Below, piece by piece: positions 1-10,915 of a DNA stretch of 64,000 bases. Location: the NCBI GenBank assembly GCA_030760725.1, contig JASWHV010000002.1, positions 57,777,900-57,841,899 of the forward strand, given 5' to 3'. Below the pieces are notes generated by a model. The model was not told the DNA's origin. It saw nothing but the letters and a program-made list of their open reading frames with translations, and made no database searches. Source of the stretch: Neostapfia colusana. Its lineage: Eukaryota; Streptophyta; Magnoliopsida; Poales; Poaceae. A program made the position numbers and the translations under genes. Positions within the stretch are counted from its first letter, which is position 1; each line of letters begins with the position of its first letter.

Positions 1-1573
1 TACTTTTACTTGGGGAACATGATCCGAGGGTCAGCTGCTCATGACAACGGCCGGAGCATGGTCGGCGACGAGCCGCCATATCGGAACGACTTCGGCCATG
101 TCGGCTGATGCTCCTAGTGCCTCAGCTACTTGGGAAACCGGTCGGGGAGCATCAGTGGACCTCAGAGAAGGTCGACATGAACTCGGGGCAGCTCGGGGAA
201 GGCCCGAAATAGGTCCTCACCGTGCGCCCGATACCCCCCGTTCGTTCCGCCATTAGTAGACCTTGAATTACGCCGGGCACAGAGGTTCTCCGGCTCAGAG
301 TTGTGAAGGCAACTTGTGCGTCACCGTGTCTAGCTCGTGTGGGAGTGGCCTGAGGCCCTCTAATCCTTTCTAGAGCACGAATTAAACAGAATCGTACCCG
401 AAGGTCGTTCTGCACACAGAAAGGGGAAAAGTGGAAATTCGCCGCCGGTGAGCAACCACTCGAGCTGTGGCTCGGGGATGAGCAGCACCGGTCACCTGCG
501 CGTCCAAGGGTGCCTTGGCTTGGGCGTGATAACGCCCAGGTTGGGCTGTCCACGAGAGCCCGAAGTGCGGCGGTTTCCAGTTCCGAGTTTGATCTTTCGG
601 CACAGCCGATATCACTCGGTTTCAATCGATCTCAAGCAATGGGGAGGATGGAGGATGGTTGCTAGTACCTTGCTGGGACCTTGAAATGGAAAGAGGGAGC
701 TGCGATCGGCTTGATCAAGCAGGAACTCGAGCGGCGGCGATGGCAGTGGAAAAACAAGTCGTGTGCGTCGGCAGCTCGAGGAATGGCGACTGAAGCACAC
801 CGGGGAGGGAATAAATAGCCCGGCGGTCTGGTCTCCGGCTTGGGGCACGCAGCAGGAGCTGGCGCCGGCTGCCCCCTTCGGTGGCGCGCGCGCACAGCTG
901 CCGGGAACCGACTGAACTGTGGTTCAGTCGGTTTGCTTTGAGGCTGAGGCTGACATGTGGGTCCCACTCCTCTTTTAACCTCTGAAATTTATTCCTAACA
1001 GCTGTGGTAAACAGTGAACCCTATTCTACCCTTGGCAACTCAAATTATTCACCCAAGAGCCATTTGAATTGATCAAAGTTCAAATGAGGTTTGGTTTGAA
1101 TGAATTTCAGCACAAGTGCAGTTTGAAATTCAAATAAAGTTTGAATTTCTCCCCCTTAGCTCATGTCAAGATCAACTCCAAATGGAGTGAAAATTGGTGT
1201 GTGAGCTCACAAAAATGTGCTGAGCAAGAATATGCCTTCCACTTTTAAATTCAGTGAGTGAAAACAGTTTGAATTTGAATATGTTTTCAAACTGCCCCTT
1301 TCCTATCTACACCCAAGATGACCTCAAAAATGTTTTGAATTTGGGTGAAACTTGGCATGGACATCCTTGGCAAAGTGTAGGAGTTTTCATATGTCCAGCC
1401 CATCTATATCACATGTGGGAAGTACCACTTTTGCAATGTGTGAGTTTGTTCCCTAATGAGCATGTTGATAATTGTTACTTGCTCTTTATTTGTGTTCATC
1501 ATTTTTCCTCAAATGAGGTGTGTGGTGTGGGGATGAACACTGCAAATGGGTGTCAAAAACTGAGGCCCTTACA
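1..1573 (-). repeat. Element A 3' LTR, partial
   Basis: This is the first 1573 bp (in element sense) of a 4.04-kb LTR whose complete copy is at 7538-11581. Its element-sense 5' end reads TGTAAGGGCC and abuts the polypurine tract. It holds the upstream promoter part: a box GTGGGACCCACATGTCA (967-951), a 24-bp hairpin (908-931) and a GC-rich stretch. Open frames up to 157 codons occur on both strands here, but they are not shared with the related LTRs, so I do not call them genes. Confidence 0.93.
908..931. other. Perfect 10-bp-arm hairpin in element A LTR (copy 1)
   Basis: Arms CCGACTGAAC and GTTCAGTCGG are separated by TGTG. The hairpin lies just downstream, in element sense, of the GTGGGACCCAC box. 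The second LTR has the same hairpin at 10916-10939. Confidence 0.75.
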
Positions 1574-1587
1574 TTCCTCCCCCCTTA
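1574..1587 (-). other. Polypurine tract of element A
   Basis: On the minus strand the bases just before the LTR read AAGGGGGGAGGAA followed by TGTAAGG. A purine run directly against the 3' LTR is the usual primer site for plus-strand DNA synthesis. Elements D and F have very similar tracts in the same place. Confidence 0.9.
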
Positions 1588-1641
1588 AAAGAATCTCGTC
1601 CCGAGATTATACGGTGAAATGAGAGAGAGGACGGTGGAAAA

Positions 1642-4600
1642 TTACCGAATATGCGACGTGAAAAAGTCGGGGTAGTTAGTGCGAAGGAATTCTTCGCTCT
1701 CCCATGTCGCTTCGTCCATGGAGTGATTACTCCATAGAACCTTGTAGAACCACAACGTACGGTTGCGTGTGGTTCGGGCCTTTTCATCAATAATCTGCAC
1801 CGGTTCCTCCCGATAGGTGAGATCCGGTTGCAGTTCTTCAATGTCTTCCAGCTGAACGGTAGTTGATAGCTTGAGACACTTCCTCAGCTGGGAAATGTGA
1901 AAGACGTCGTGCACACCGGAAAGTGCTTCTGGTAATCTTAGCCGGTATGCTACCGATCCACATCTTTCGGTAATCTGGAATGGACCGATGAATCGGGGTG
2001 CTAACTTTCCTCTCACCCCAAATCTGTTTACGCCCTTCATTGGAGACACTCGTAGGTATACATGATCTCCAACTTCGAATTGTAATGGGCGCCTCCTCCG
2101 GTCCGCATACTGTTTCTGTCGGGATTGAGCGGCTTTTAGGTTCGCTTGAATTAATCGAACCTTTTCTTCCGCGTTGTTGACAAGATCAATCCCGAAGGTA
2201 ACCCTCTCGCCAGATTCACACCAGTTCAGTGGTGTGCGGCATCTCCTGCCGTATAGCGCCTCGTAGGGCGCCATCTTGATGCTGGCTTGGTACCCATTGT
2301 TGTACGAGAACTCGGCTAATGGCAAGTGATCATCCCAATTCTTGCCGTGGTCGATAGCGCAAGCTCGTAGCATGTCTTCTAGGATTTGATTTACCCGCTC
2401 CGTTTGCCCATCCGTCTGCGGGTGGTAGGCTGAACTACGGATCAGCTTCGTCCCCAAGGCAGCGTGGAGCTGCTCCCAAAAACGGGACACAAATAAAGTG
2501 CCCCGGTCCGATACGATGGTACGGGGTACGCCATATAAGCATAGGATCCGTGAGATGTACAGTTCAGCGTACTTCTTGGCGTTGTAGTTGGTGTTGACCG
2601 GGATGAAATGGGCAACTTTGGTGAGCCGATCGACGATCACCCACACAGAATCATGTTTCTGTAAGGTGGTGGGTAAACCGACGACGAAATCCATGCTCAC
2701 GTCCTCCCACTTCCAGGCAGGAATGCCCAGTGGTTGCAGCAGTCCCGGTTTCCGCATGTGGTCTGCCTTCACCCGTCGACATGTATCACACTCGGACACG
2801 TATTTTGCAGTCTCTCGCTTCATCCGTGTCCACCAAAACTTGCTTCTGAGTTCTTGATACATCTTGTTGCTGCCGGGGTGAATAGAAAACTTTGATAAGT
2901 GAGCCTCATCAAAGATTTTCTTCCGTAACTCCGGGTTTCGGGGTACGACGATCCGGTCCTTGAACCATAGGACGCCGTCTCCGTCCTTCCGGAAACATTT
3001 CAACTCCCCACTGTCTACACGTCTCCGCAAATGTGATATGCCCTTGTCATTCTTCTGGGCTGCCGCTATCTCTTCACGGATGGTGGGGATCAAAGCTAGG
3101 TTGTAGAGAGCTCCATGTGGAATCACATGTAGTGGTGGTTCGCTCTCTTCCAACGGTGTGATGGTCAGATTATTGACGTGTGACTTGCGGCTTAGCGCGT
3201 CTGCCACAACGTTTGCCTTGCCCGGATGATAATGGATCTCTATCTCGTAATCCTTTATCAGTTCTAACCATCTTCGTTGCCTCATGTTCAGCTCCTTCTG
3301 AGTGAATATGTACTTGAGGCTTTTGTGGTCGGTATATAAATGTACGAGGTTACCGAGTAGGTAGTGCCTCCACATTTTCAGTGCAAGTACCACGGCAGCG
3401 AGCTCCAAGTCGTGAGTTGGATAATTTTGCTCATGATTCCTAAGCTGCCGTGACCCATACGCGACCACCCTTCGGTCTTGCATCAACACACATCCGAGCC
3501 CAATGCCGGATGCATCGCAGTACACATCGAACGGTTTTGTTGTGTCTGGCTGCGCCAAAACCGGTGCTGATGTCAGGTGCTTGACTAAAGCCTTGAATGC
3601 TGCTTCACATGCTGGACTCCAAACATATTTGGTAGCCTTCTTCAGCAGCTCTGTCATTGGCTTGGCAATCTTCGAGAAGTTCGGAATGAACCTCCGATAA
3701 TATCCCGCGAGTCCGAGGAAACTCCGTACCTCATGAACAGTTCTCGGGGATTTCCAATTCAGCACTTGCGTGATTTTGCTCGGGTCCACAGCGATACCCT
3801 CCGCTGAGATGATATGCCCGAGGAAAGGCACTTGCGATATCCAAAACTCGCATTTGCTGAACTTTGCGTATAACTTGTGATCCCGCAGCCGTTGCAAGAC
3901 TATACGCAGATGTTTCTTGTGATCTTCCTCCGACTTGGAATATACCAGGATGTCGTCGATGAAGACCACGACAAACTTGTCCAGCTCCGGCATGAACACC
4001 GAGTTCATTAAGTACATGAAGTGAGCTGGAGCATTGGTGAGGCCAAAGGACATGACCAGGTACTCATAAAGTCCGTACCTTGTCGAAAAAGCTGTCTTTG
4101 GAATGTCCTCAGCCCTGATCTTAATCTGATGGTACCCGGATCTTAAATCCATCTTGGAAAAGACCTTTGCTTCGACCAACTGATCAAACAACATGTCGAT
4201 CCGTGGCAACGGGTACTTGTTCTTGATGGTTACGGCATTTAATGGACGGTAGTCCACGCAAAGCCGCAACGTTTCATCCTTCTTTTTGACAAATAATGCC
4301 GAACAGCCCCATGGCGAGGAGCTCGGCCTAATAAAACCCTTCTCCAGAAGGTCCGTGAGCTGAGTCTTCAGTTCAGCCAACTCCTTGGGCGCCATCTTGT
4401 ACGGCCTTCGGGATATTGGCATGGTTCCCGGTGCAAGTTCAATCTTGAACTCCACCTCTCTATCGGGTGGCATCCCCGGCAAATCATCCGGGAATACATC
4501 AGGGAATTCTCGGACCACTGGAATGTCTTCCAATCTGATGGTTGTGGCTTGATAGACACTTGGAAGTTTTATTTCTGGACTGTCCAGAAATAATGAGTGA

Positions 4601-5160
4601 GAACCGTGCACTCCTGAGTTTAAGTGCACGACTCGGAGGACGGTGTCTAAAACAGCGCCGTGGCGGTTTAACCACGACATCCCTAGGATGACATCGACCT
4701 TCTGTCCCTCTAAGATAATGAGAGACGTGGGGTACACTCTACCCGCTAAGCATAATGGTGCTTTGGAGACCATTACGCTTGCTGAAATCTTCCCACCCGG
4801 TGAACAAATTAAATATGGACTATCGGTGGGTAGTATTGGCAAGCTGTGTTTAGCAATGAAAGCTTGGCTAATAAAATTATGCGTGGCGCCTGAATCAAAT
4901 AGTACTATAGCGGGATGCTGGTGGAGTTGGAACATACCCGCAAGGATTGGCTCGCCCTCCGGCACGTCCTCAATGGCAAGCTGGTGAACAGTACCGGGCC
5001 TAGGGTTTGCCCGCCGCGCATTAGTAGGGTTCCGGGGTTGATTCCTCCCCGGAAACTGTGGTGCCACTCCGCCGCCTTGCCTCTCCGGGCAACTGCTCGC
5101 GAAGTGTCCTGGACGACCACACTTGTAACATGTGGCCGCTGCTGGTGGAATACTCGGGGT
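1642..5160 (-). CDS. pol: Element A pol: zinc knuckle, protease, RT, RNase H, integrase, chromodomain
   Basis: This is the only uninterrupted pol in the window. The frame opens after a stop at 5163-5161; its first Met codon is at 5067, leaving 1141 codons. Before that Met lies a CCHC zinc knuckle (CYKCGRPGHFASSC, about 5150-5100). Then follow an aspartic protease (LFDSGATHNFIS), a reverse transcriptase with its catalytic FIDD, RNase H (DVYCDASGIGLGC), a zinc-binding integrase N-terminus ending CDTC, the integrase core with SDRG and HPQTDGQTERVNQ, and a C-terminal chromodomain (PVQIIDEKARTTRN to ATWESEEFLRTNYPDFF). A chromodomain normally steers integration to marked chromatin. No Met precedes the zinc knuckle, so expression probably depends on a frame change from ORF1, which overlaps by about 140 nt. 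No catalytic residue is missing that I can see. Confidence 0.93.
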   Translation of the reverse strand, partial: TPSIPPAAATCYKCGRPGHFASSCPERQGGGVAPQFPGRNQPRNPTNARRANPRPGTVHQLAIEDVPEGEPILAGMFQLHQHPAIVLFDSGATHNFISQAFIAKHSLPILPTDSPYLICSPGGKISASVMVSKAPLCLAGRVYPTSLIILEGQKVDVILGMSWLNRHGAVLDTVLRVVHLNSGVHGSHSLFLDSPEIKLPSVYQATTIRLEDIPVVREFPDVFPDDLPGMPPDREVEFKIELAPGTMPISRRPYKMAPKELAELKTQLTDLLEKGFIRPSSSPWGCSALFVKKKDETLRLCVDYRPLNAVTIKNKYPLPRIDMLFDQLVEAKVFSKMDLRSGYHQIKIRAEDIPKTAFSTRYGLYEYLVMSFGLTNAPAHFMYLMNSVFMPELDKFVVVFIDDILVYSKSEEDHKKHLRIVLQRLRDHKLYAKFSKCEFWISQVPFLGHIISAEGIAVDPSKITQVLNWKSPRTVHEVRSFLGLAGYYRRFIPNFSKIAKPMTELLKKATKYVWSPACEAAFKALVKHLTSAPVLAQPDTTKPFDVYCDASGIGLGCVLMQDRRVVAYGSRQLRNHEQNYPTHDLELAAVVLALKMWRHYLLGNLVHLYTDHKSLKYIFTQKELNMRQRRWLELIKDYEIEIHYHPGKANVVADALSRKSHVNNLTITPLEESEPPLHVIPHGALYNLALIPTIREEIAAAQKNDKGISHLRRRVDSGELKCFRKDGDGVLWFKDRIVVPRNPELRKKIFDEAHLSKFSIHPGSNKMYQELRSKFWWTRMKRETAKYVSECDTCRRVKADHMRKPGLLQPLGIPAWKWEDVSMDFVVGLPTTLQKHDSVWVIVDRLTKVAHFIPVNTNYNAKKYAELYISRILCLYGVPRTIVSDRGTLFVSRFWEQLHAALGTKLIRSSAYHPQTDGQTERVNQILEDMLRACAIDHGKNWDDHLPLAEFSYNNGYQASIKMAPYEALYGRRCRTPLNWCESGERVTFGIDLVNNAEEKVRLIQANLKAAQSRQKQYADRRRRPLQFEVGDHVYLRVSPMKGVNRFGVRGKLAPRFIGPFQITERCGSVAYRLRLPEALSGVHDVFHISQLRKCLKLSTTVQLEDIEELQPDLTYREEPVQIIDEKARTTRNRTLWFYKVLWSNHSMDEATWESEEFLRTNYPDFFTSHIR

Positions 5161-6037
5161 CTACCACCTCTTCTCCCATTCCAGGTTCTCCCATGGCTGG
5201 AAGACCCAAGACTACCGGTACGCCCAATACCGGGGGCACGAGGTCCTGCAATGCATGCACCTCGTCCATAGCCTGGTTGTAGTCCTCTTCCCAGCCTTGT
5301 CCTTCCTCAATAGCGTCGTCCCGCTCTTGAGCAAGGTCCTCATTCTGCTGGGTTAGGGTCTGCACCAGCTCTTGCAACGCCGCAATGTCAACACGGCTCT
5401 TCTTCTTTGCCTTCTTCAGACGACGCAACTGATTGTGTTGTTCATTCAGTCGCTTGATCGTCGGAAGGAGCACATTGCGGAGTGCACTGTGAGCACTCTC
5501 AAAATGATCTCCACGGCTTGTGCTCTCCTTGAGCTTGGTGGCGAGATGCTCCGTATGAACAGCTTGGCTGTCCATCACAGCGTTTCCCGCCCTCATTTGG
5601 AGGCTGAGGTTGGCCTCCGCGGGGTTGTACCTTGGGCAATTCGGGTCTGTTGCCTCCAGGTACCTCTCTTCCCACACATGCTGAGCTCGTCCCTCCACCG
5701 GAACGAGTGCGTATGGAGTTCCCTCCATAGCCTGTACGTGTAGTTGGCAGAAACGTGACATAGTGTCACGGGCTGCCACTTGCCACATCCCTTCCGGTTG
5801 TCTTCCTCTCACCGTGACGGTGAATGGCACCCAACCGGGTGGCGTAGGCCCTGCAGGAACCTCGACATGGATCGTCCACGTCTTGTTCCCCTCTTCGCCT
5901 TCTTCCTTGGCGAAGTATTGCGGCATCTGGTTGTACCCGAAATATTGGAGCATTAGCCACAATGCTCCCGGGTAGCCGCTACGGTCAGAGCAGTGGGAAA
6001 CTACCCACCCGTTCTCCAACCGTTTATCTGCTGCCAT
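5021..6037 (-). CDS. Element A ORF1: gag-position protein without a recognisable gag capsid domain
   Basis: The 338-codon frame starts at an ATG directly after TTTTTACAG, a good 3' splice site. It occupies the gag position but lacks the block seen in the other gags here (FTEA-EPxEAD-W, AAQQLHGA..WW). About the first 130 residues are globular and Trp/Gly-rich (GWVVSHCSDRSGYPGALW; WTIHVEVP; WQVAARDTMSRFCQLH). Residues about 185-270 are rich in Leu, Gln, Lys and Glu and look like a coiled coil (KKAKKKSR, then LQELVQTLTQQNEDLAQER). The useful product probably ends near residue 293, because the zinc knuckle follows in another frame; the last 45 codons overlap pol. It may be a highly diverged capsid protein or an acquired gene. 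I do not recognise the family and assign no function beyond its position. Confidence 0.8.
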   Translation of the reverse strand: MAADKRLENGWVVSHCSDRSGYPGALWLMLQYFGYNQMPQYFAKEEGEEGNKTWTIHVEVPAGPTPPGWVPFTVTVRGRQPEGMWQVAARDTMSRFCQLHVQAMEGTPYALVPVEGRAQHVWEERYLEATDPNCPRYNPAEANLSLQMRAGNAVMDSQAVHTEHLATKLKESTSRGDHFESAHSALRNVLLPTIKRLNEQHNQLRRLKKAKKKSRVDIAALQELVQTLTQQNEDLAQERDDAIEEGQGWEEDYNQAMDEVHALQDLVPPVLGVPVVLGLPAMGEPGMGEEVVDPEYSTSSGHMLQVWSSRTLREQLPGEARRRSGTTVSGEESTPEPY

Positions 6038-7522
6038 CTGTAAAAATATATTTGAGAAATGTCAAATATTTATTTAAACAGTAAACCATTGAGTTATAAC
6101 ATAAGATATGTCATTGAACCCTTAACACTTGGAAACATAGTTCAAATTTTTAAACAAATTTGACTGCTGATCTGCTGTTCCCATGACAGCCCTGACCAGT
6201 TTCCATAACAATCTGATTTAGGCCAGGTTAAAAGCAAAACCAGTCCTGGAGCTCAACATCAAAGTTAAAGTTAACTTCAATAGCTTTCCAGAAAGTATTT
6301 GGTTGGCCTAAGATCTGCTCTGGTTCAAAAGTTATGAGATGTCAAAGTTAACAGAATTTCTGGAAACAATTGGACAGCACCTCCCTGCCTTAGGTACTGA
6401 TTTGATCCAAGAATTCCAGTTAATTCTGTTCCTAATCTGACAAAACTTTCTGTTACAAAGTTGTAACCCATCTCATAAGCTTTCCAGAACTACCTCATTT
6501 TCTATTTTTGGATTTTTATGCAGGAAGTTATGCTTAATTTACAGAGAGTCTACAGAGAGTCTTTGCTCCGTCCTGTTTTCTGGACAGTTTCAACTCTACT
6601 GCATTTTTCGAGTGGTTAAGGGATGAAACACCTCTGGAACTCAACAGAAAAGTTGTAAAGCTCCTCCAAAGCTTTCCAGAAATGTATCATACGATCCCAA
6701 CCTCGAAAGAACTCAACCTCTAACCTCTGATTAACTTCAGCCTTGATTTAGCTGAAAACAGAGTGCTCTGTCCTTAACATCCTATAAGTTGAAAATTTAT
6801 TAACTTTGAATATCCTGTTCAAGGGAAGGAGTTACATCAAGTTTTACTACTTTGGATCAAAACCTTCAAGTTTTTAAATGAAGTTGTTCATTTAGTTGGG
6901 TGTGACGTCGAGGCGTCACCAGATTATGTCGGTACTACGTCCTCACAAAGGAAAAACCTATACCGGATTTAGCCGGCTTCGTTAGTTCAGTGGCACTACT
7001 CGTCACTCGCACACGGATGCTACACGTCTACCGTTTCGTGGTAAGGCTACCTGCAGAAACTCAAACAATCATCAGACTCGGCTGCACACCGAGCCCGGAA
7101 TCCATACAGTTTGTACACCCGGCCGTCATCACTCGCCCGGATGTTCTCAAGCCAAACACGCCTTGAGTTACGTGTTCACGTTTCAGACCACGTGACGGGG
7201 TCTCCCATGTTGCACCACGCACGCCAGGGACAGACGTTGCTCGAATACCCCAAACGACATGAAGAGTCGTAGAGGATATCAAAGCGGGTCGGGTTACCTG
7301 CCACCCGTGGGGCTCCACCCTTCAGCTTGTGCGCACTGGTGGACAGCGCTTACGTGCACCCCCCAAGACATGAACGTCCCGAGATGCACGATTATCCGAC
7401 ATAACAAATAGGTTAACAAGCCACTTTCTATATACTAATAACATCCTTATACGGGCTACTAACTCGTTCCTCACTGGATTTTTGAAAAAGAAGACCTTTG
7501 TACTGTGTTAAACCTCAAGCGA
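6038..7522 (-). other. Element A leader between primer site and ORF1
   Basis: About 1.5 kb without a credible gene. On the minus strand a donor-like GTGAGG lies at 7474-7469, about 50 bases after the primer site, and TTTTTACAG ends at 6038 right before the ORF1 ATG. This fits a removable leader intron. It shares blocks with the leader of element E (7060-7330 against about 48470-48625) and holds the inverted repeat ACAGAG-TG-CTCTGT at 6758-6771. Copies of a CATAACT-type motif near 6335 and 6530 are about 195 bp apart. Confidence 0.6.
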
Positions 7523-7534
7523 GCTCTGATACCA
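7523..7534 (-). other. Primer binding site of element A (tRNA-Met)
   Basis: The minus strand reads TGGTATCAGAGC, complementary to the 3' end of plant initiator tRNA-Met, three bases after the LTR terminus (TGTCA-GCG-TGGTATC). It fixes both orientation and the LTR boundary. Confidence 0.95.
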
Positions 7535-7768
7535 CGCTGACACGACCCCACTGGTCCTGTCGAGCCAGGATCACGCTGAGGGGTGCTGCGTTGCACAACA
7601 CCGTATAACACACGTCAAAGGTACAAAGCGGAAGCGGAAGCTTTATTACATAAACAAGTTTATTAACATGTTTACATCAAAATAAGTTTAGTCCACACTC
7701 GCGGGCGTAGACTAAGCATCAAGTGCACGTTCAGCCCTCGAACGTGTCCTTGCTAGCACACTCGCACA

Positions 7769-9026
7769 CTAACTCTGCGGCGTGCACGACTCCCACTCGA
7801 CGGGGTTCCCCTCCTGGGGTTCCGTCTCCTCTTCGGGAGTCCCTTCCTCATAGAACCCTGCAAAAGCTTCAAACACAAGCAGTGAGCACGAAGGCTCAGC
7901 AAGTCTGACCCGTCTCACCTAAACATGAAACTTCTACATGAGGGTGATGGGTTGCATGAGGTAAAAATCATTTGCAAGGACTCGCCTAATTAGTAGAACC
8001 TTACTTTCAAGTTTTAGCAGCAGGTTGTGGAGAACCTTACGCGAAGGTACATGAGAGAGCCGCAATCAAACAAGAAACGCATTTCTCTCATGTACTTTGC
8101 CCAAAGTTGAAAAGAACTTTAGTTAGCTCTAAGCTACAGCATATCATTAACAATCAATGTCCATCTTTCAATCAGCAACATTTTAACATGTAACTAGCCT
8201 GTTCTTTCTACGTCACGGTACAGTGAACAAGTGGTACTCACTGACCGCGAGGGACGGCGATTATAATCGATTTACACCTGCAGGGTTACCCGAACAACCC
8301 GTCACGTACGCCCGTACTCGATGTTGCCTACAACAACCATCACGGACGCCGTACGCGACTACCTTTCACCCGTTAGCCAAATATTGAACCGGTCCCATCG
8401 TCCCGAGCAAGAGGTCCCTGCACGCGCATCTCTGTGCCGCCAGCTGATTTACACCTCGAGCTCTCAACCTACCCTCTGAACGACGGGCAATGCCTCAATA
8501 CCCAGCTACCCGAGTTACATCAGTTTCCCGGTTCCCATATAGCCGGTAGGTCTTCGGTACTGTTCTAGCTTGTTCAACAGGCCCGCACACGGCTCGGTCC
8601 TCAATCGACACAAGCGGAGCTACAGCACACAGGCCCCAAAGTCCTGCTGCCCTTACTCTCCGCTCGGTCTCATTTTCTTGCCATGTGTTTCATGTGCTAT
8701 CTCTACCCGAGCAATGTGCCTCTAGCCTATTCTCGCGAGTAGTTCCAACTACTCGACTTGTACCGAATCCTACTCTATCCTAGCAATGCAGTGGCTAACG
8801 AGGTTTGCAATCCTAAACCCAACCCATAGTTTTCTTGGCTGTGCAGTTGGGTTTCCAATCAAGACTCTAATGCAAAGAACAAAGAAAACAAGTATGTGCT
8901 CAAAACAATAAAAATTTGTAAAAAGGTTAATGCAAACCGGGGCTTGCCTTGCTGCTCTTGGTCGTAGGCTAGCTGTTCCTCCGGAGTAACGAAGTCTAGA
9001 ACTTCGGGTTCCTCCTCGACCTTAGC
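7769..9026 (-). CDS. Putative spliced small acidic ORF inside the element A LTR
   Basis: Exon-like part 1 (about 9026-8948) reads VAxxEExPEVLDF..PEE.L..DQ.QQ and stops at CAAG/GCAAGC, a GC-type donor. Part 2 starts at 7857 after TTTTGCAG and continues in frame for 28 more codons, acidic, with EWES near the end, to a TAG at 7771-7769. The LTR of element F has the same part 1 motif at the same place (54650-54730), despite belonging to a different, clearly diverged element. The start codon is not found; an upstream exon would be needed (acceptor candidate ATCATGTAG just before part 1). No known domain. It could be an LTR-encoded peptide, a remnant of a captured exon, or a chance frame. Confidence 0.45.
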
Positions 9027-10915
9027 GACTACATGATAAGAACAATGTATGTATTAATTTAGATGCATTTGTATTAACTTCGAAGTTGTGAAGTCTATAA
9101 CCTTTGCTAGATAGACCTAATGACTGTGAAACTTTTACTGTGGCTTGGTTACAACCTAAACAGGGAATTGGTCAAGTTTTAGTTGCAGCAAAGCTCATGT
9201 GAGCCCTCCACAAATAATTATGTCCTTGACCTTCATTGGAACTCTTAGGGTGTTCTAGGAATTTTCATGAGACAACCTATGACTTTCTGAAAACTAGATT
9301 TTCAGAGGGTTCTAATGGAGTTGGTCTCACTTAATTTGGAAGTCTCTAACTAAAGATATGAGCTAAACAATTTCAGAGAAAATCCTGAAAATGTTTCTGA
9401 ACATTTTCTATTTTCTCTGGAACAGTTTTACTAATCACACCATTAGGTGGACTAAATGAGCTCAAATGGATCTGAAATTTTTATGGTAGTTCAAGGATAT
9501 TTTGGTGAACATCTCAGCAAAATTTCAGGATTTTCCTCCAAATGATTCTCCAGTTAAAATTCCTAACAGTTTAAACTTTAAGGAATTAATTCTGGAGAAT
9601 TAAGGAATCTCATGAAGTGACACTTGATTTTCTGGAAAGTACTCAAAGAGCTGAATCCAGCAAAATTTGGTTCACTCAATTTGGAGCTTTCTAGCCAAAG
9701 TTATAAGGATTTGAAGTTTGAAGGAAATCTGAAAATCGGGGAAAAGTTTAAACTCGCGCGTGGGCCCAGGAGACACGCGTCGCACGCCGAAGCGACAGCA
9801 CACCGCGGCCCACAAGGCTTTTGCGCGCCAGCACACCCGATCCCGGCCGCAGCCGGATCCCGATTCAAAATATCGGCCGCTGACAGCTGGGGTCCACCCC
9901 CTTCTTCAACCTCGCGACACCCGCGCTCCGCCGCCGAGGGACCTCGCCGGAGAGCTCGCCGCCGGCTGCTGTACAGCTTCAAACTTCTTGATTCTGGCCG
10001 CCCCTGCCTACTTTTACTTGGGGAACATGATCCGAGGGTCAGCTGCTCATGACAACGGCCGGAGCATGGTCGGCGACGAGCCGCCATATCGGAACGACTT
10101 CGGCCATGTCGGCTGATGCTCCTAGTGCCTCAGCTACTTGGGAAACCGGTCGGGGAGCATCAGTGGACCTCAGAGAAGGTCGACATGAACTCGGGGCAGC
10201 TCGGGGAAGGCCCGAAATAGGTCCTCACCGTGCGCCCGATACCCCCCGTTCGTTCCGCCATTAGTAGACCTTGAATTACGCCGGGCACAGAGGTTCTCCG
10301 GCTCAGAGTTGTGAAGGCAACTTGTGCGTCACCGTGTCTAGCTCGTGTGGGAGTGGCCTGAGGCCCTCTAATCCTTTCTAGAGCACGAATTAAACAGAAT
10401 CGTACCCGAAGGTCGTTCTGCACACAGAAAGGGGAAAAGTGGAAATTCGCCGCCGGTGAGCAACCACTCGAGCTGTGGCTCGGGGATGAGCAGCACCGGT
10501 CACCTGCGCGTCCAAGGGTGCCTTGGCTTGGGCGTGATAACGCCCAGGTTGGGCTGTCCACGAGAGCCCGAAGTGCGGCGGTTTCCAGTTCCGAGTTTGA
10601 TCTTTCGGCACAGCCGATATCACTCGGTTTCAATCGATCTCAAGCAATGGGGAGGATGGAGGATGGTTGCTAGTACCTTGCTGGGACCTTGAAATGGAAA
10701 GAGGGAGCTGCGATCGGCTTGATCAAGCAGGAACTCGAGCGGCGGCGATGGCAGTGGAAAAACAAGTCGTGTGCGTCGGCAGCTCGAGGAATGGCGACTG
10801 AAGCACACCGGGGAGGGAATAAATAGCCCGGCGGTCTGGTCTCCGGCTTGGGGCACGCAGCAGGAGCTGGCGCCGGCTGCCCCCTTCGGTGGCGCGCGCG
10901 CACAGCTGCCGGGAA

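Noticed and set aside
152..625. 157-codon minus-strand frame in the A LTR (repeated at 10160-10633)
   Set aside because: It is duplicated only because the LTR is; the related LTRs of E and F do not keep it, and composition is that of GC-rich noncoding DNA.
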